From Aquimarina mytili (GTDB taxonomy: Bacteria; Bacteroidota; Bacteroidia; Flavobacteriales; Flavobacteriaceae): a DNA stretch of 64,000 nt. The position numbers and the translations under genes were made by a program. How positions within the stretch are numbered: position 1 is the stretch's first letter; every line of letters begins with the position of its first letter. The DNA lies in contig NZ_JAERQJ010000004.1 of NCBI RefSeq assembly GCF_016735115.1, positions 310,001 through 374,000 on the forward strand, given 5' to 3'. The notes under the pieces are model-generated. The model had not been told where the DNA came from and searched no databases. It saw only the letters and a list, made by a program, of their open reading frames with translations. This document shows, piece after piece, positions 9,070-17,477 of the stretch.

Positions 9070-9100
9070 GTATTTTTGTCGTTTTTATAGATACAGCGTA

Positions 9101-9721
9101 TTACTTACAGCTTTGTTGAACCCTTTTTACTTGATCCTTTCCCCATTGAGGATAAAAAGGGGTGTCATGTGTTTCTTTTTCAAAGTACAAGATAGCTTTT
9201 TCTATTTCAGGACAAAAAGCTTTTGGGTCTTTACCCCAGAATTTTGCACTTCCCATTTTCCACTCGGCGTGGTATAAAGTTGCCCTTGGGTTTTTGGGTT
9301 CAATGCTTTTTGCTTTTTGATAAAGTTCTTCAACTTTTGCCGAAAGCGTAGGGCCATATACCGAAGGGTTATATGCCACATAAGCTGTATTAAGCATTGC
9401 TTCCATAATTAGGATCTCGGCATTGTCTTTAGAAAATGTTTTGGCTTCATTAAGAAAATCCTGCGCCTTTTTTAATCTGGATTCGATTTCTTCTGCATCT
9501 TTTGTTCCAAAAGTTGTTATGATATGTACCTGTGCAGCATAATAATATGGAAGCCAATTTTCTTTTTCTGCTTTAGCAATACGTTCAAAAAAATTAATGG
9601 CCTCATCTTGTTTTTTATTTTTCCAAAGTTCAAAGGCTTTGGTCATTCCTTTTTCATATGCGGCTTGCCCGTTGATTGTGGTTGCCGTAAAAAAAACGAG
9701 TAGTATTACGATTGTTTTCAT
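9101..9721 (-). CDS. Exported TPR-like protein
   Basis: 206 residues. The signal peptide (MKTIVILLVFFTATTINGQ) is followed by helical repeats matching tetratricopeptide spacing: AFELWKNKKQDEAINFFERIAKAEKENWLPYYYAAQ, SRLKKAQDFLNEAKTFSKDNAEILIMEAM and KVEELYQKAKSIEPKNPRATLYHAEWKMG. It is likely a periplasmic protein of unknown partner. It ends 31 bp before the kinase gene on the same strand and may be the first gene of that operon or end its own unit; no terminator separates them. Confidence 0.75.
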   Translation of the reverse strand: MKTIVILLVFFTATTINGQAAYEKGMTKAFELWKNKKQDEAINFFERIAKAEKENWLPYYYAAQVHIITTFGTKDAEEIESRLKKAQDFLNEAKTFSKDNAEILIMEAMLNTAYVAYNPSVYGPTLSAKVEELYQKAKSIEPKNPRATLYHAEWKMGSAKFWGKDPKAFCPEIEKAILYFEKETHDTPFYPQWGKDQVKRVQQSCK

Positions 9722-9829
9722 AGTTGCTGTGTTTTTTAGTTTACGAGGTAAATATCGATAGGATGTACATCTTATTACAATATTTGTTACTGAGTTGTAA
9801 TTTTTTGTAGATGAAATGTAGTTTCTTTT

Positions 9830-10249
9830 TTAAAGCGTAATATGTTGGGTTTCTTTAGTATCAGAAACTTTGAATTTAGCATCTTCCCATTTTGGAGGTC
9901 CAAACTTTCCTTTTGCGTTGTTACTAGTGCCGTAAGGTTCGGTTGGGATTTTAAAAAATGTGTTTAATTTTTGATTATCATCCTCATCATGATATAAAGA
10001 GATTGCATATTCTCCTTCTTCAAGATTTTCAAAAGTTACTTTGATTCCTTCTTTTTTAGCTTTTTCACTAATAGATTTAATAGGGTTTCTCAAGAAAGTT
10101 TCTTCACTCTTATATAAACCAATTTTTATGGTTCCTTGATCTGATTTTATATTATCAATAATTACATCAATAGATAAATCAGAGGTTTGCGAAAATACTT
10201 GCGTCGAGGATAAGAGTAATAGAGTTAATGTAAAAAATAGAGGTTTCAT
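9830..10249 (-). CDS. DUF2141 domain-containing exported protein
   Basis: 139 residues with a signal peptide ending near STQVFSQ. The rest matches DUF2141: DVIIDNIKSDQGTIKIGLYKSEETFL, FENLEEGEYAISLYHDEDDNQKLNTFF and the end segment YGTSNNAKGKFGPPKWEDAKF. The fold is an Ig-like beta sandwich; function is not known. Only 18 bp separate it from the TonB-dependent receptor upstream, and the pairing recurs in Flavobacteriia, so the two are likely co-expressed at the cell envelope. Confidence 0.85.
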   Translation of the reverse strand: MKPLFFTLTLLLLSSTQVFSQTSDLSIDVIIDNIKSDQGTIKIGLYKSEETFLRNPIKSISEKAKKEGIKVTFENLEEGEYAISLYHDEDDNQKLNTFFKIPTEPYGTSNNAKGKFGPPKWEDAKFKVSDTKETQHITL

Positions 10250-10267
10250 GATTTTTAATTTTTAGGA

Positions 10268-12424
10268 TTATAAATTGTCTAATTGATTATCGGTTTTATT
10301 GTCACTAATAGTCCAAAAGAACCCAAGAATAAAAAACTGATCAGCGTTTGGACGTATCGCTCGTCTTGAAAAGTTTCCATTGGCATCAGGAGTGTTTGAA
10401 TATTGATAATTAAATACGTTGTTAAAATCTAATGCATTTGATACAGAGAAATACAAGATTTTTTGTTGACTAATCAAATATGCCCAACTAAAATTGATAG
10501 CGTTAAATGTTCTTGTTTTTTGATTTTGAAAAATGCTTTCATTTGGATCATTATAGGGCCTTCCGGAGGTAAAGTTATAGGTAGTGCTGATCAAAGATTT
10601 CCAATCCTGAATCCAATACTTTGTAACCAGAGAAAGATTATGTTTGGCTGCAAAATTTGGGGTAGCTCTGTTGGGATAATTTCTATAGTTTCTTTCTGTA
10701 TCCAGATATGAATAGCTAACCCAATAGTCAAGATTTTTGATAGACTTATTATCTCGCCAAAATACGTCTAAACCAGCGGCATACCCATCTCCATTATTAT
10801 TGAAGTTACTATCAAATTCGGGGATCTCGGTATCAAATTTCACTAAACTTTCGTATGATTTGTAATACCCTTCAGCTCTAAAAGTTCTACCATTATTTTG
10901 ATATAAATAATTCAGGATATAATGAGATGCTTTTTGAGGTTCAAGGGTTGAATTATATTTTAAAACTTCTGGTTGAGGCACTTGATAAAAATCACCATAA
11001 GCAAGGGATATCTGAGACTTTGATGAGGTTTTGTATGCTAATGATGTTCTGGGTGAAACCTTGGTATATTTTAATAATGTATTATGTACACCTCTAACAC
11101 CTATTTGTAATGCCAGTTTTTTGCTAAAAAAGATATTAGCTTCAGTAAATACGGCAGTACTATGATTATCATACGTTGTATTAAAAGTATCAATGTCTGG
11201 AATTTCTGCTTTTTCTGAAAAGGTATTTAAGAACTGCTCTGCACCAAAACTAAGTTTAAATTGATTGCTAAATCGTTTTCTAAGTTTCACCTTAAGATGA
11301 GCACTATTTTCGGTATCATCAATATTGGCTCCATCAATTTTGATATCATTTATATCATTGGCAAAGCTTGCTCCGGTTGTAATATCCCAATCATTTTTTA
11401 GGTCGCTTTTGTACGAAGCATTTAGGTATAAATTTCTATTTTTTAACCCAAAGTTGATACCTTCCGGGCGATTAATATCCTCTTGTATAAGTTCAAAATC
11501 AGCATAATTTAATCCCCCGTAAATTTTTAAAAGGCCATCATTACTAAATTTGTGACGATACACAGTTTCTCCGGATAATGATTCGTAAGGGCTTATCCAA
11601 TTTAAGCGCTGCTCTACAATACCTTGATAAGGTTTTAGATTTATATAAAAGGCATTTACACTTAATGAATTGTTGCCCCATTTTTGTGTGTTTCCACCTC
11701 CTAATCCAACATTGATAAACTGAAGGTCGGTTTTTTCTTGATCGGGCTCATCAATGGTATTCAGTTGTAATACACTTGATAATGCATCTCCAAATTCAGC
11801 AGAATACCCACCGGTCGAAAAGTTTGTTCCTTTAAACAGGAATGGTGAGAATCGACCTCGAGTAGGAATATTATTGGTTGTTGCTAAAAAAGGTTGGAAT
11901 ACACGCAAACCATCAATATAAATGTTGGTTTCGTTAGCATCACCACCGCGCACAAACAGGCGACCATCTTCGGCTGCATTGGAAGTGCCAGGTAATGTTT
12001 GTAATGCAGCAATATAATCTCCAGCTGATCCAGCTGTGGTAACAATATCTAAAGGTGTTAGAACTGAAGCTTTACTATTATCTCCGGCAGAAAACGAACC
12101 CGCATTTAAAACGACACTTCCTAAAGAATTTACATCTTCCTTTAATTCAATATTTAGGTTTTTCATTTCTGAAACATCTAATTGTAATGTATAGGTTTCA
12201 AAAGAGAGGAAAGAAACGATGAAAGTTTGTTGACCAGTTTCTGTGGTTGTAAAAGAAAATGCTCCTTTGTCATCAGAAGAACTTCCATCATAAGTCCCAT
12301 CAAGGTATACATTTGCGCCAATAATCGGAATACCTTTTTTGTCTGTTACTTTTCCAGAAACATTAGTTTGACCCGAAGCGTAATAAAAGAAGATGAGAAG
12401 TAGTATGGTTAGCTTTAATTTCAT
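10268..12424 (-). CDS. TonB-dependent receptor with CarboxypepD_reg-like N-terminal domain
   Basis: 718 residues. After a short signal peptide (to YYASGQ) comes a carboxypeptidase-regulatory-like beta domain (20-100, VSGKVTDKKGIPIIGANVYLDG), then a plug domain (about 105-215, including GRLFVRGGDANETNIYIDGL). A beta-barrel of roughly 500 residues follows, ending in ADQFFILGFFWTIS plus an 11-residue tail. It is an outer-membrane, TonB-driven importer whose ligand cannot be predicted. It is short for a SusC-type receptor, no SusD partner is present, and the DUF2141 gene follows it. A 445-bp upstream region contains the 21-bp repeat array. Confidence 0.9.
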   Translation of the reverse strand: MKLKLTILLLIFFYYASGQTNVSGKVTDKKGIPIIGANVYLDGTYDGSSSDDKGAFSFTTTETGQQTFIVSFLSFETYTLQLDVSEMKNLNIELKEDVNSLGSVVLNAGSFSAGDNSKASVLTPLDIVTTAGSAGDYIAALQTLPGTSNAAEDGRLFVRGGDANETNIYIDGLRVFQPFLATTNNIPTRGRFSPFLFKGTNFSTGGYSAEFGDALSSVLQLNTIDEPDQEKTDLQFINVGLGGGNTQKWGNNSLSVNAFYINLKPYQGIVEQRLNWISPYESLSGETVYRHKFSNDGLLKIYGGLNYADFELIQEDINRPEGINFGLKNRNLYLNASYKSDLKNDWDITTGASFANDINDIKIDGANIDDTENSAHLKVKLRKRFSNQFKLSFGAEQFLNTFSEKAEIPDIDTFNTTYDNHSTAVFTEANIFFSKKLALQIGVRGVHNTLLKYTKVSPRTSLAYKTSSKSQISLAYGDFYQVPQPEVLKYNSTLEPQKASHYILNYLYQNNGRTFRAEGYYKSYESLVKFDTEIPEFDSNFNNNGDGYAAGLDVFWRDNKSIKNLDYWVSYSYLDTERNYRNYPNRATPNFAAKHNLSLVTKYWIQDWKSLISTTYNFTSGRPYNDPNESIFQNQKTRTFNAINFSWAYLISQQKILYFSVSNALDFNNVFNYQYSNTPDANGNFSRRAIRPNADQFFILGFFWTISDNKTDNQLDNL

Positions 12425-12610
12425 TTTGTAAAGTTTTTCTGAATTGATTGATAGGTCAAAAGTGATTCTTCTTTAAAAAATCTGGAATAAAGTTTTACCG
12501 AACTGTAGAAAATCAATGATAAATTGATGATAGGGGAGATGAATGTCAATAAAGTCTGCTTACATATATCAATTAAAACAATGAATTGGGTTGTAATTTA
12601 TGTAGCATTT

Positions 12611-12799
12611 GAGTCTAAAAGATTAAAATTTGAGTAAAAAAGACTCAAGTTTGAGTAAAAAACACTGGATTTTGAATGTAAAAGACTCGAGTATCAATAA
12701 AAAATACTCGAGTTTGAGTATAAAAGGTTGGTTGTTGAGCAAAAAACACTGAAGCTTCAGTATAAAATACTCAAGATTGACTAAAAATCACTCATTATT
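12611..12799. repeat. Nine-unit, exactly 21-bp tandem array with phased A-tracts and dyad symmetry
   Basis: Units begin at 12611, 12632, 12653, 12674, 12695, 12716, 12737, 12758 and 12779 with no insertion or deletion. A typical unit reads GAGTAAAAAACACTCAAGTTT: an A-tract plus half-sites ACTCAAG and TTTGAGT that form a 14-bp inverted repeat across the unit junctions. Junctions at 12643-12656 and 12748-12761 pair fully; the second (ACTGAAGCTTCAGT) carries a C-to-G/G-to-C compensatory swap relative to the first. Every forward frame is broken by stops. It lies upstream of the TonB receptor gene and downstream of NDH-2. Confidence 0.85.
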
Positions 12800-12869
12800 C
12801 GTCTGGATTAATTGATAAAAGTACGCTCAACTAGCAAAAAGATGAATGTGTAGAGAATTAAAATATCAA

Positions 12870-14165
12870 TTACACCCTTTCTGTAGAACCATTATCATTT
12901 TTAAAAGGTCTAACAATCAATCTGGCAGCTTTATCATAGTTTATATAATTGTAAGTCCAATTAAAAAACGTAACAAATCGATTTCTAAAACCTACCAAAA
13001 ACCATAAATGAATAAACATCCAGATAAACCATGCGAAGAAACCACCAAACTTAAACTTTCCGATATCAACAACGGCTTTATTTCTTCCAATAGTTGCCAT
13101 AGAGCCTTTGTCGAAGTATTTAAACGGAGTCATGGTTTTACCTTTTAAATGACGTTTTAAATTTTTGGCAAGATGTTCTCCTTGTTGTATTGCTGGTTGC
13201 GCAACCATGGGATGTCCTCTGGGGTACTCTTTGGTTTCCATCACAGAGATATCGCCAATAGCAAAAACATTGGTGTATCCTTCAATTTGATTGCACTGAT
13301 TTACTTTATAACGGTTAGCTCTAGGGATTAAAGATTCTGATTTTATTCCAGAGACTGGTGCTCCGGTAACTCCGGCAGACCAAATAAATGTAGCGGATCT
13401 TATTGATAAATCAGTATTGGTAGTTACAAGATCATTCTCGTAATTTTTTACTTGAGTATTGAGATGAATATGCACTCCTAGGTTTTCTAAGAATTTCGTA
13501 GCTTTTTTTGAAGCATGTTCACTCATAGGAGGAAGGATACGAGGAGCGCCTTCAATTAAATGAATTTCCATTTCACTAAAATCCATGTCTGGATAGTCTT
13601 TAGGTAAAACATTTAATTTGAGTTCGGCAATACCTCCTGCTAATTCAACTCCCGTTGGACCAGCCCCTGCAAGCACAAAACTTAGTAATTCTTTTCGTTT
13701 TTCGGGGTCAGTTGTAATTACAGCTTGTTCAAGGTTTTCTAACATTAAACTACGTAGATTTAATGCTTGCGGAAGATTCTTCATTCGCATTGCATTATTT
13801 TCTATAGTAGTATTACCAAAGAAATTGGTTCTTGCTCCAGTAGCTATTACAAGATAGTCATAAGAAATACTACCAATATTGGTATGAATTTTTTGAGTAT
13901 CTGGATCTATAGACGCTACTTCGGCCATTCTAAAAAAAGTATTTTTTCCTCTTTTTACAATTTTACGCAACGGGTACGCAATAGAATCAGGCTCTAAAGA
14001 AGAGGTAGATACTTGATAAAGAAGAGGTTGGAATGTGTGATAATTATGTCTATCTATTAATACCAGTTGAACTGGTTCTTTTATCATTTTTCGGGCTAAT
14101 GCAACTCCCGCAAAACCACCGCCAATAATTACTAATCTCGGTAGATTAGAGAAAGGTATATTCAT
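12870..14165 (-). CDS. Type II NADH dehydrogenase-like FAD-dependent oxidoreductase
   Basis: 431 residues. The N-terminal FAD-binding dinucleotide fold is VIIGGGFAGVALARKM, followed by a YHTFQPLLYQVSTSSLEP segment typical of NDH-2. A second nucleotide-binding site lies at LSFVLAGAGPTGVELAGGIAEL, the FAD-binding VFAIGDISVM motif and a HPMVAQPAIQQGEHLAKNL segment follow, and a hydrophobic C-terminal stretch WFIWMFIHLWFLVGFRNRF anchors it to the membrane. It should oxidise NADH and reduce quinone without pumping protons. It is monocistronic, with a clear -7 box upstream. Confidence 0.92.
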   Translation of the reverse strand: MNIPFSNLPRLVIIGGGFAGVALARKMIKEPVQLVLIDRHNYHTFQPLLYQVSTSSLEPDSIAYPLRKIVKRGKNTFFRMAEVASIDPDTQKIHTNIGSISYDYLVIATGARTNFFGNTTIENNAMRMKNLPQALNLRSLMLENLEQAVITTDPEKRKELLSFVLAGAGPTGVELAGGIAELKLNVLPKDYPDMDFSEMEIHLIEGAPRILPPMSEHASKKATKFLENLGVHIHLNTQVKNYENDLVTTNTDLSIRSATFIWSAGVTGAPVSGIKSESLIPRANRYKVNQCNQIEGYTNVFAIGDISVMETKEYPRGHPMVAQPAIQQGEHLAKNLKRHLKGKTMTPFKYFDKGSMATIGRNKAVVDIGKFKFGGFFAWFIWMFIHLWFLVGFRNRFVTFFNWTYNYINYDKAARLIVRPFKNDNGSTERV

Positions 14166-14183
14166 AATCTATGTGTTGTTTTA

Positions 14184-14191
14184 CAAAGGTA
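14184..14191 (-). promoter_or_regulatory. -7 element (TACCTTTG) of the NDH-2 gene
   Basis: The minus strand reads TACCTTTG, an exact match to TAnnTTTG, 18 nt upstream of the start codon. No convincing TTTG at -33. Confidence 0.5.
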
Positions 14192-14354
14192 AACTGATAA
14201 AATTATTTACCCTACAGATTCTGGATTTTTATACCTAAAATTGTACTAAAGTAATAGGGATATTATTTTTTTGTAATTGATTATAATGTCAAATTTTAAA
14301 ATAGAGTGTAACAGAATTGTTTTTTTAGCTACATATATAATGTAACCGTCTACA

Positions 14355-14849
14355 GTGAATAAAGAATTAGAACATAGTTTTGTAACCAATCTTGAGCAGA
14401 ATCAAAATATTGTGCACAAAGTTTGTAGGATATATACAAGTGATCCCGACTCACATAATGATTTGTTTCAGGAAATTACAATCCAACTTTGGAAAGCATA
14501 TCCTAAGTTTAGAGGAGATGCTAAGTTTAGTACATGGATGTATAGGGTAGCATTAAATACTGCTATTACATTGTATAGAAGGTCAAAAAGAAGTATTAAG
14601 ACCGCTGATATAGATGCCTTAAATTTTAAAATAAAGGCCGAAGAATATGATGATGAGGTTGAGCAACAGCTAAAACTTATGTATGCCGCTGTAAAACAAT
14701 TAAACGATATCGAGAAGGCTCTTGTTTTTTTATATCTGGAAGATAAATCTTATAAAGATATTGCAGAAACAATGGGTATTAGCGAGGTAAATGCCAGGGT
14801 AAAAATGAATAGAGTGAAAACAAAGTTGAAAAAAATATTAAATCCTTAA
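14355..14849 (+). CDS. ECF-type RNA polymerase sigma factor (GTG start)
   Basis: 164 residues. Sigma-70 region 2 is seen at DLFQEITIQLWKAYPKFRGDAKFSTWMYRVALNTAITLYRR and region 4 at LNDIEKALVFLYLEDKSYKDIAETMGISEVNARVKMNRVKTKLKK. An in-frame TAA at 14343-14345 and the lack of an early ATG fix the start at the GTG at 14355. Only 4 bp separate it from the following membrane protein gene, so the two are probably translated together. No recognisable anti-sigma zinc motif is present in the partner. Confidence 0.9.
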   Translation: MNKELEHSFVTNLEQNQNIVHKVCRIYTSDPDSHNDLFQEITIQLWKAYPKFRGDAKFSTWMYRVALNTAITLYRRSKRSIKTADIDALNFKIKAEEYDDEVEQQLKLMYAAVKQLNDIEKALVFLYLEDKSYKDIAETMGISEVNARVKMNRVKTKLKKILNP

Positions 14850-14853
14850 CCCC

Positions 14854-15477
14854 ATGGATGAATTAGAGTTATTAAAAAAAGACTGGAAGAAGCAAGAAAG
14901 TGTGCTTCCTAAGTTGTCTTATAAGGAAATCTATCCAATGATATTGAAGAAATCTTCTTCAATGGTTAAGTGGATTTTTGTGATTAGTGTATTAGAATTT
15001 ATATTATGGGCATCAATTGATATTGCCGTTAGATTAAGTGGAAGTTATGATGACTTGCAAGGGGTAAATATGAAAGGCTTTTCAATTATTTCTACCGTAA
15101 TTTCTTATAGTATTCTTATTTATTTTATGGTTAGGTTTTATCTTAATTATAAAAGGATACAAGCTACAGATTCAGCAAAAGTGTTAATGCATAATATTCT
15201 AAAAACACGAAGAACAGTAAAGTATTATGTTTGGTTTAATCTAAGTTTTTTATCACTTACCACTATCGCACTTGTTACTTATTTAGCATTGTTTACAGAT
15301 CAATTTACAAGTCAAGCATCAGACGAAGGGACATCTATATTCTTGGTTGTCATAAGTACAATTGTTGTCTTAGCATTTGCTATTGGAGTGGTAGCTTTGT
15401 TTTATCGAATAATCTATGGTATTTTAACACGTAGGTTGAAGAACAATTATAAAGAACTAGAAAAACTGGAAGTATAG
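14854..15477 (+). CDS. Membrane protein co-transcribed with ECF sigma factor
   Basis: 207 residues. A soluble N-terminus of about 35 residues (MDELELLKKDWKKQESVLPKL) precedes four hydrophobic segments (about 41-60, 76-96, 119-141, 160-187) and a charged C-terminus. The layout, a short cytoplasmic leader before membrane helices and placement 4 bp after an ECF sigma gene, suggests a membrane anti-sigma or signal relay, but there is no HxxxCxxC motif and no homology was recognised with certainty. Its stop codon is one base from the stop codon of the convergent LETM1-related gene. Confidence 0.75.
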   Translation: MDELELLKKDWKKQESVLPKLSYKEIYPMILKKSSSMVKWIFVISVLEFILWASIDIAVRLSGSYDDLQGVNMKGFSIISTVISYSILIYFMVRFYLNYKRIQATDSAKVLMHNILKTRRTVKYYVWFNLSFLSLTTIALVTYLALFTDQFTSQASDEGTSIFLVVISTIVVLAFAIGVVALFYRIIYGILTRRLKNNYKELEKLEV

Positions 15478-15478
15478 A

Positions 15479-16663
15479 TTATTGTTTGTTTTCATTAAAA
15501 GCAGATGGTAATAGCTGAGGAATAAATTTTACCAAAAGTGGCATTAATAGACTTCCGCCAGGAAGAATAAAAATCGCTAAAGAGGGTACAGTTTTACAAA
15601 TGTCAAGTAGTTGTTTTTTTACCTGTTTTTTTTCTTCTTTAGACAAATCTCTAACTGCAGATTGACCAAGAAGAATCATAAGATCCTTACTTTCTGTAAT
15701 TTCTTTGATTAAACGCTTTTTGTTTCTTAAAATTAATACACTAACTGTTCTGGAAGTTTGTTGATAGAAGTGTAATGCGGGATGAGAATAATTAAAAAAT
15801 GAAATATCCTTTTTATGTTCATTGATAAATGCCTTAACCAAATCAATAGATTCTTTTACAACAACATTTGGGAGTTCTAATTCTGCTCCAAGAGCCGACA
15901 TAAAACTTTGTTCGCCCTTATCTAGCTCTTTATCATTCCATACGGCAAGACTGGTTAAGTCAATAATGTATCTTTTTTCGATTTCATCTGTATATGGATC
16001 TAAAGCTATATAATCAAAGCTAGCCTCTTCAGTAGAAATATCTGTATATCGAACCGATGAAGAAAATAATTTCACTAATAATTTATCATAATCATCTTGC
16101 TCTTGTTTTGAGTTTAAAGCCAGAAAGACTGTATTGGTTAATGTTTCTTCAAGTTTTGCTGCATAGTCAAATGGGTTTTTATCATGAATTAAAAAATATT
16201 CAAAAGCGAGTATATCAATAAATAATAACGCATTAGTTAAGAGGTGGCTAAAGTTTTTCTTGAAAATAGATTCGTTAGTTTGGATACGAGCATGAATGAT
16301 TTTTTCTAACTTTTCATTTTTATTTGAAGGGAGAACATTTGTAAAAGAAAAAAAAGATTTTTTTGTATCCAGAAAATCATAAAATTGAATTAGGGCATTA
16401 ATGCAATCTTCCTTATCCGGATTTTCTATAGTGTCATAGTAGGTAATTACTAATGCAGTAAAAAGATTAATTTTCGTTTTTTCTTCTTCAGAATATACAA
16501 TATCTGTTGTATTTGAAATAATGGTATCTACCGATGTTCCGTAAATAAACCCTGCTTTTCTTAAATCAGAATACAATTCATCCAGAGACCACTGAGATAG
16601 ATTAATAGTATCATCCAGTTCTCTTAAGAATTTTTCTACCCATCCTAAAGTTGAAGGATTCAT
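15479..16663 (-). CDS. LETM1-related biofilm-associated family protein
   Basis: 394 residues, no signal peptide. Most of the chain is helical and acidic. The C-terminal 80 residues contain the LETM1-like end: DLMILLGQSAVRDLSKEEKKQVKKQLLDICKTVPSLAIFILPGGSLLMPLLVKFIPQ is a single continuous match in layout to the LETM1 membrane-proximal helix. In Flavobacteriia such proteins are named LETM1-related biofilm-associated; their biochemistry is not settled. The middle (about 215-260) resembles a TerB-like helical region (LTSLAVWNDKELDKGEQSF), which is a weaker assignment. The gene is bounded upstream by a strong terminator of the superoxide dismutase gene. Confidence 0.8.
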   Translation of the reverse strand: MNPSTLGWVEKFLRELDDTINLSQWSLDELYSDLRKAGFIYGTSVDTIISNTTDIVYSEEEKTKINLFTALVITYYDTIENPDKEDCINALIQFYDFLDTKKSFFSFTNVLPSNKNEKLEKIIHARIQTNESIFKKNFSHLLTNALLFIDILAFEYFLIHDKNPFDYAAKLEETLTNTVFLALNSKQEQDDYDKLLVKLFSSSVRYTDISTEEASFDYIALDPYTDEIEKRYIIDLTSLAVWNDKELDKGEQSFMSALGAELELPNVVVKESIDLVKAFINEHKKDISFFNYSHPALHFYQQTSRTVSVLILRNKKRLIKEITESKDLMILLGQSAVRDLSKEEKKQVKKQLLDICKTVPSLAIFILPGGSLLMPLLVKFIPQLLPSAFNENKQ

Positions 16664-16710
16664 AAAGTAGTGTTAGTTAGATAGCTAAGTTATTTGAAAA
16701 AACATAAAAG

Positions 16711-16752
16711 AAAAAAGCATTCTCAGATAATATTATCTGAGAATGCTTTTTT
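16711..16752 (-). terminator. Rho-independent terminator after Cu/Zn superoxide dismutase gene
   Basis: A perfect 42-bp palindrome: A6 then GCATTCTCAGATAATATT and its complement ending in T6 on either strand. It lies 17 nt beyond the sodC-like stop codon and ahead of the LETM1-related gene, and could act in both directions. Confidence 0.85.
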
Positions 16753-16769
16753 AGTTACTATTGTCTATA

Positions 16770-17357
16770 TTATTGTATGATACCTCCACAACTAACTCTA
16801 GTTCCTGCGGCTCCAGAGGGTTGCGATGTAAAATCATCAATACCTTGGTGTACTATTATTGCTTTACCTACAATATTCTTTTTGGCATCATCACAACCAA
16901 TACACCAATCGTTGGTGGCAAAAGTGATACTTGCATTTCCATCTGCATCAGCTTTCAAATTTCCTATATCACCTTTATGATACCCTTCTTTTGCTCCCCA
17001 CTTTCCATGAGGTTCCATGGTTGGGTTCCAGTGTCCTCCAGTTGATTTTCCATCTGCAGAAGAACAATCTGCTTTTTCGTGGATATGAATAGCATGCTCA
17101 CCTTCACTTAATCCAGTTATTTCGGCTACCATATTGACCATACCCTCAGATTCTGTAAATGTAACCTGACCGGATACTTTACTATCACTTTTTGGTTCAA
17201 GTTTAAATGCTATTGTCTTAGTTTCCTCTTCTTCTTTTGTAGAAGTTTTTACAGTTTCATTAGTGTTTTCTTGATCTGTTGCTTCTTTCTTTTCACCCTT
17301 ACAGCTAAATATGGTGATCGATAAGAAAGTTAGTATTACCAATTGTAACGTTTTCAT
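16770..17357 (-). CDS. Cu/Zn superoxide dismutase family lipoprotein
   Basis: 195 residues. The signal peptide ends in a lipobox (TIFSC, Cys19), followed by an acidic Glu/Thr linker to about residue 48. The SOD fold shows copper ligands in HAIHIHEKADC, the bridging and zinc-ligand region GGHWNPTMEPHGKW, and a late His in IIVHQGIDDF with the disulfide partner in GTRVSCGGII. The electrostatic-loop cysteines WCIGCDD are an additional pair. The enzyme would dismutate superoxide in the periplasm or at the outer membrane. A good TTTG-N19-TAtcTTac promoter and a palindromic terminator bracket it as a single-gene unit. Confidence 0.92.
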   Translation of the reverse strand: MKTLQLVILTFLSITIFSCKGEKKEATDQENTNETVKTSTKEEEETKTIAFKLEPKSDSKVSGQVTFTESEGMVNMVAEITGLSEGEHAIHIHEKADCSSADGKSTGGHWNPTMEPHGKWGAKEGYHKGDIGNLKADADGNASITFATNDWCIGCDDAKKNIVGKAIIVHQGIDDFTSQPSGAAGTRVSCGGIIQ

Positions 17358-17388
17358 AATTTTTATGATTTGTTTGTCATTTCTTAAC

Positions 17389-17419
17389 GTAAGATAATGA
17401 GGTTTTAGTTTACCACAAA
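17389..17419 (-). promoter_or_regulatory. Bacteroidota-type promoter of the sodC-like gene
   Basis: On the minus strand TTTG (17416-17419) is followed by exactly 19 nt and TATCTTAC (17389-17396), fitting the -33/-7 TTTG-N19-TAnnTTTG model apart from the last two bases. The leader would be about 25 nt. Confidence 0.55.
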
Positions 17420-17477
17420 GGATTTAGGCATGAAATAAAGAGGTTTGTTATATTGGAGACAAAAATAGACCGTTGGA

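Noticed and set aside
12611..12799. CRISPR array
   Set aside because: Units are contiguous 21-bp repeats with no unique spacers, and no cas genes are present.
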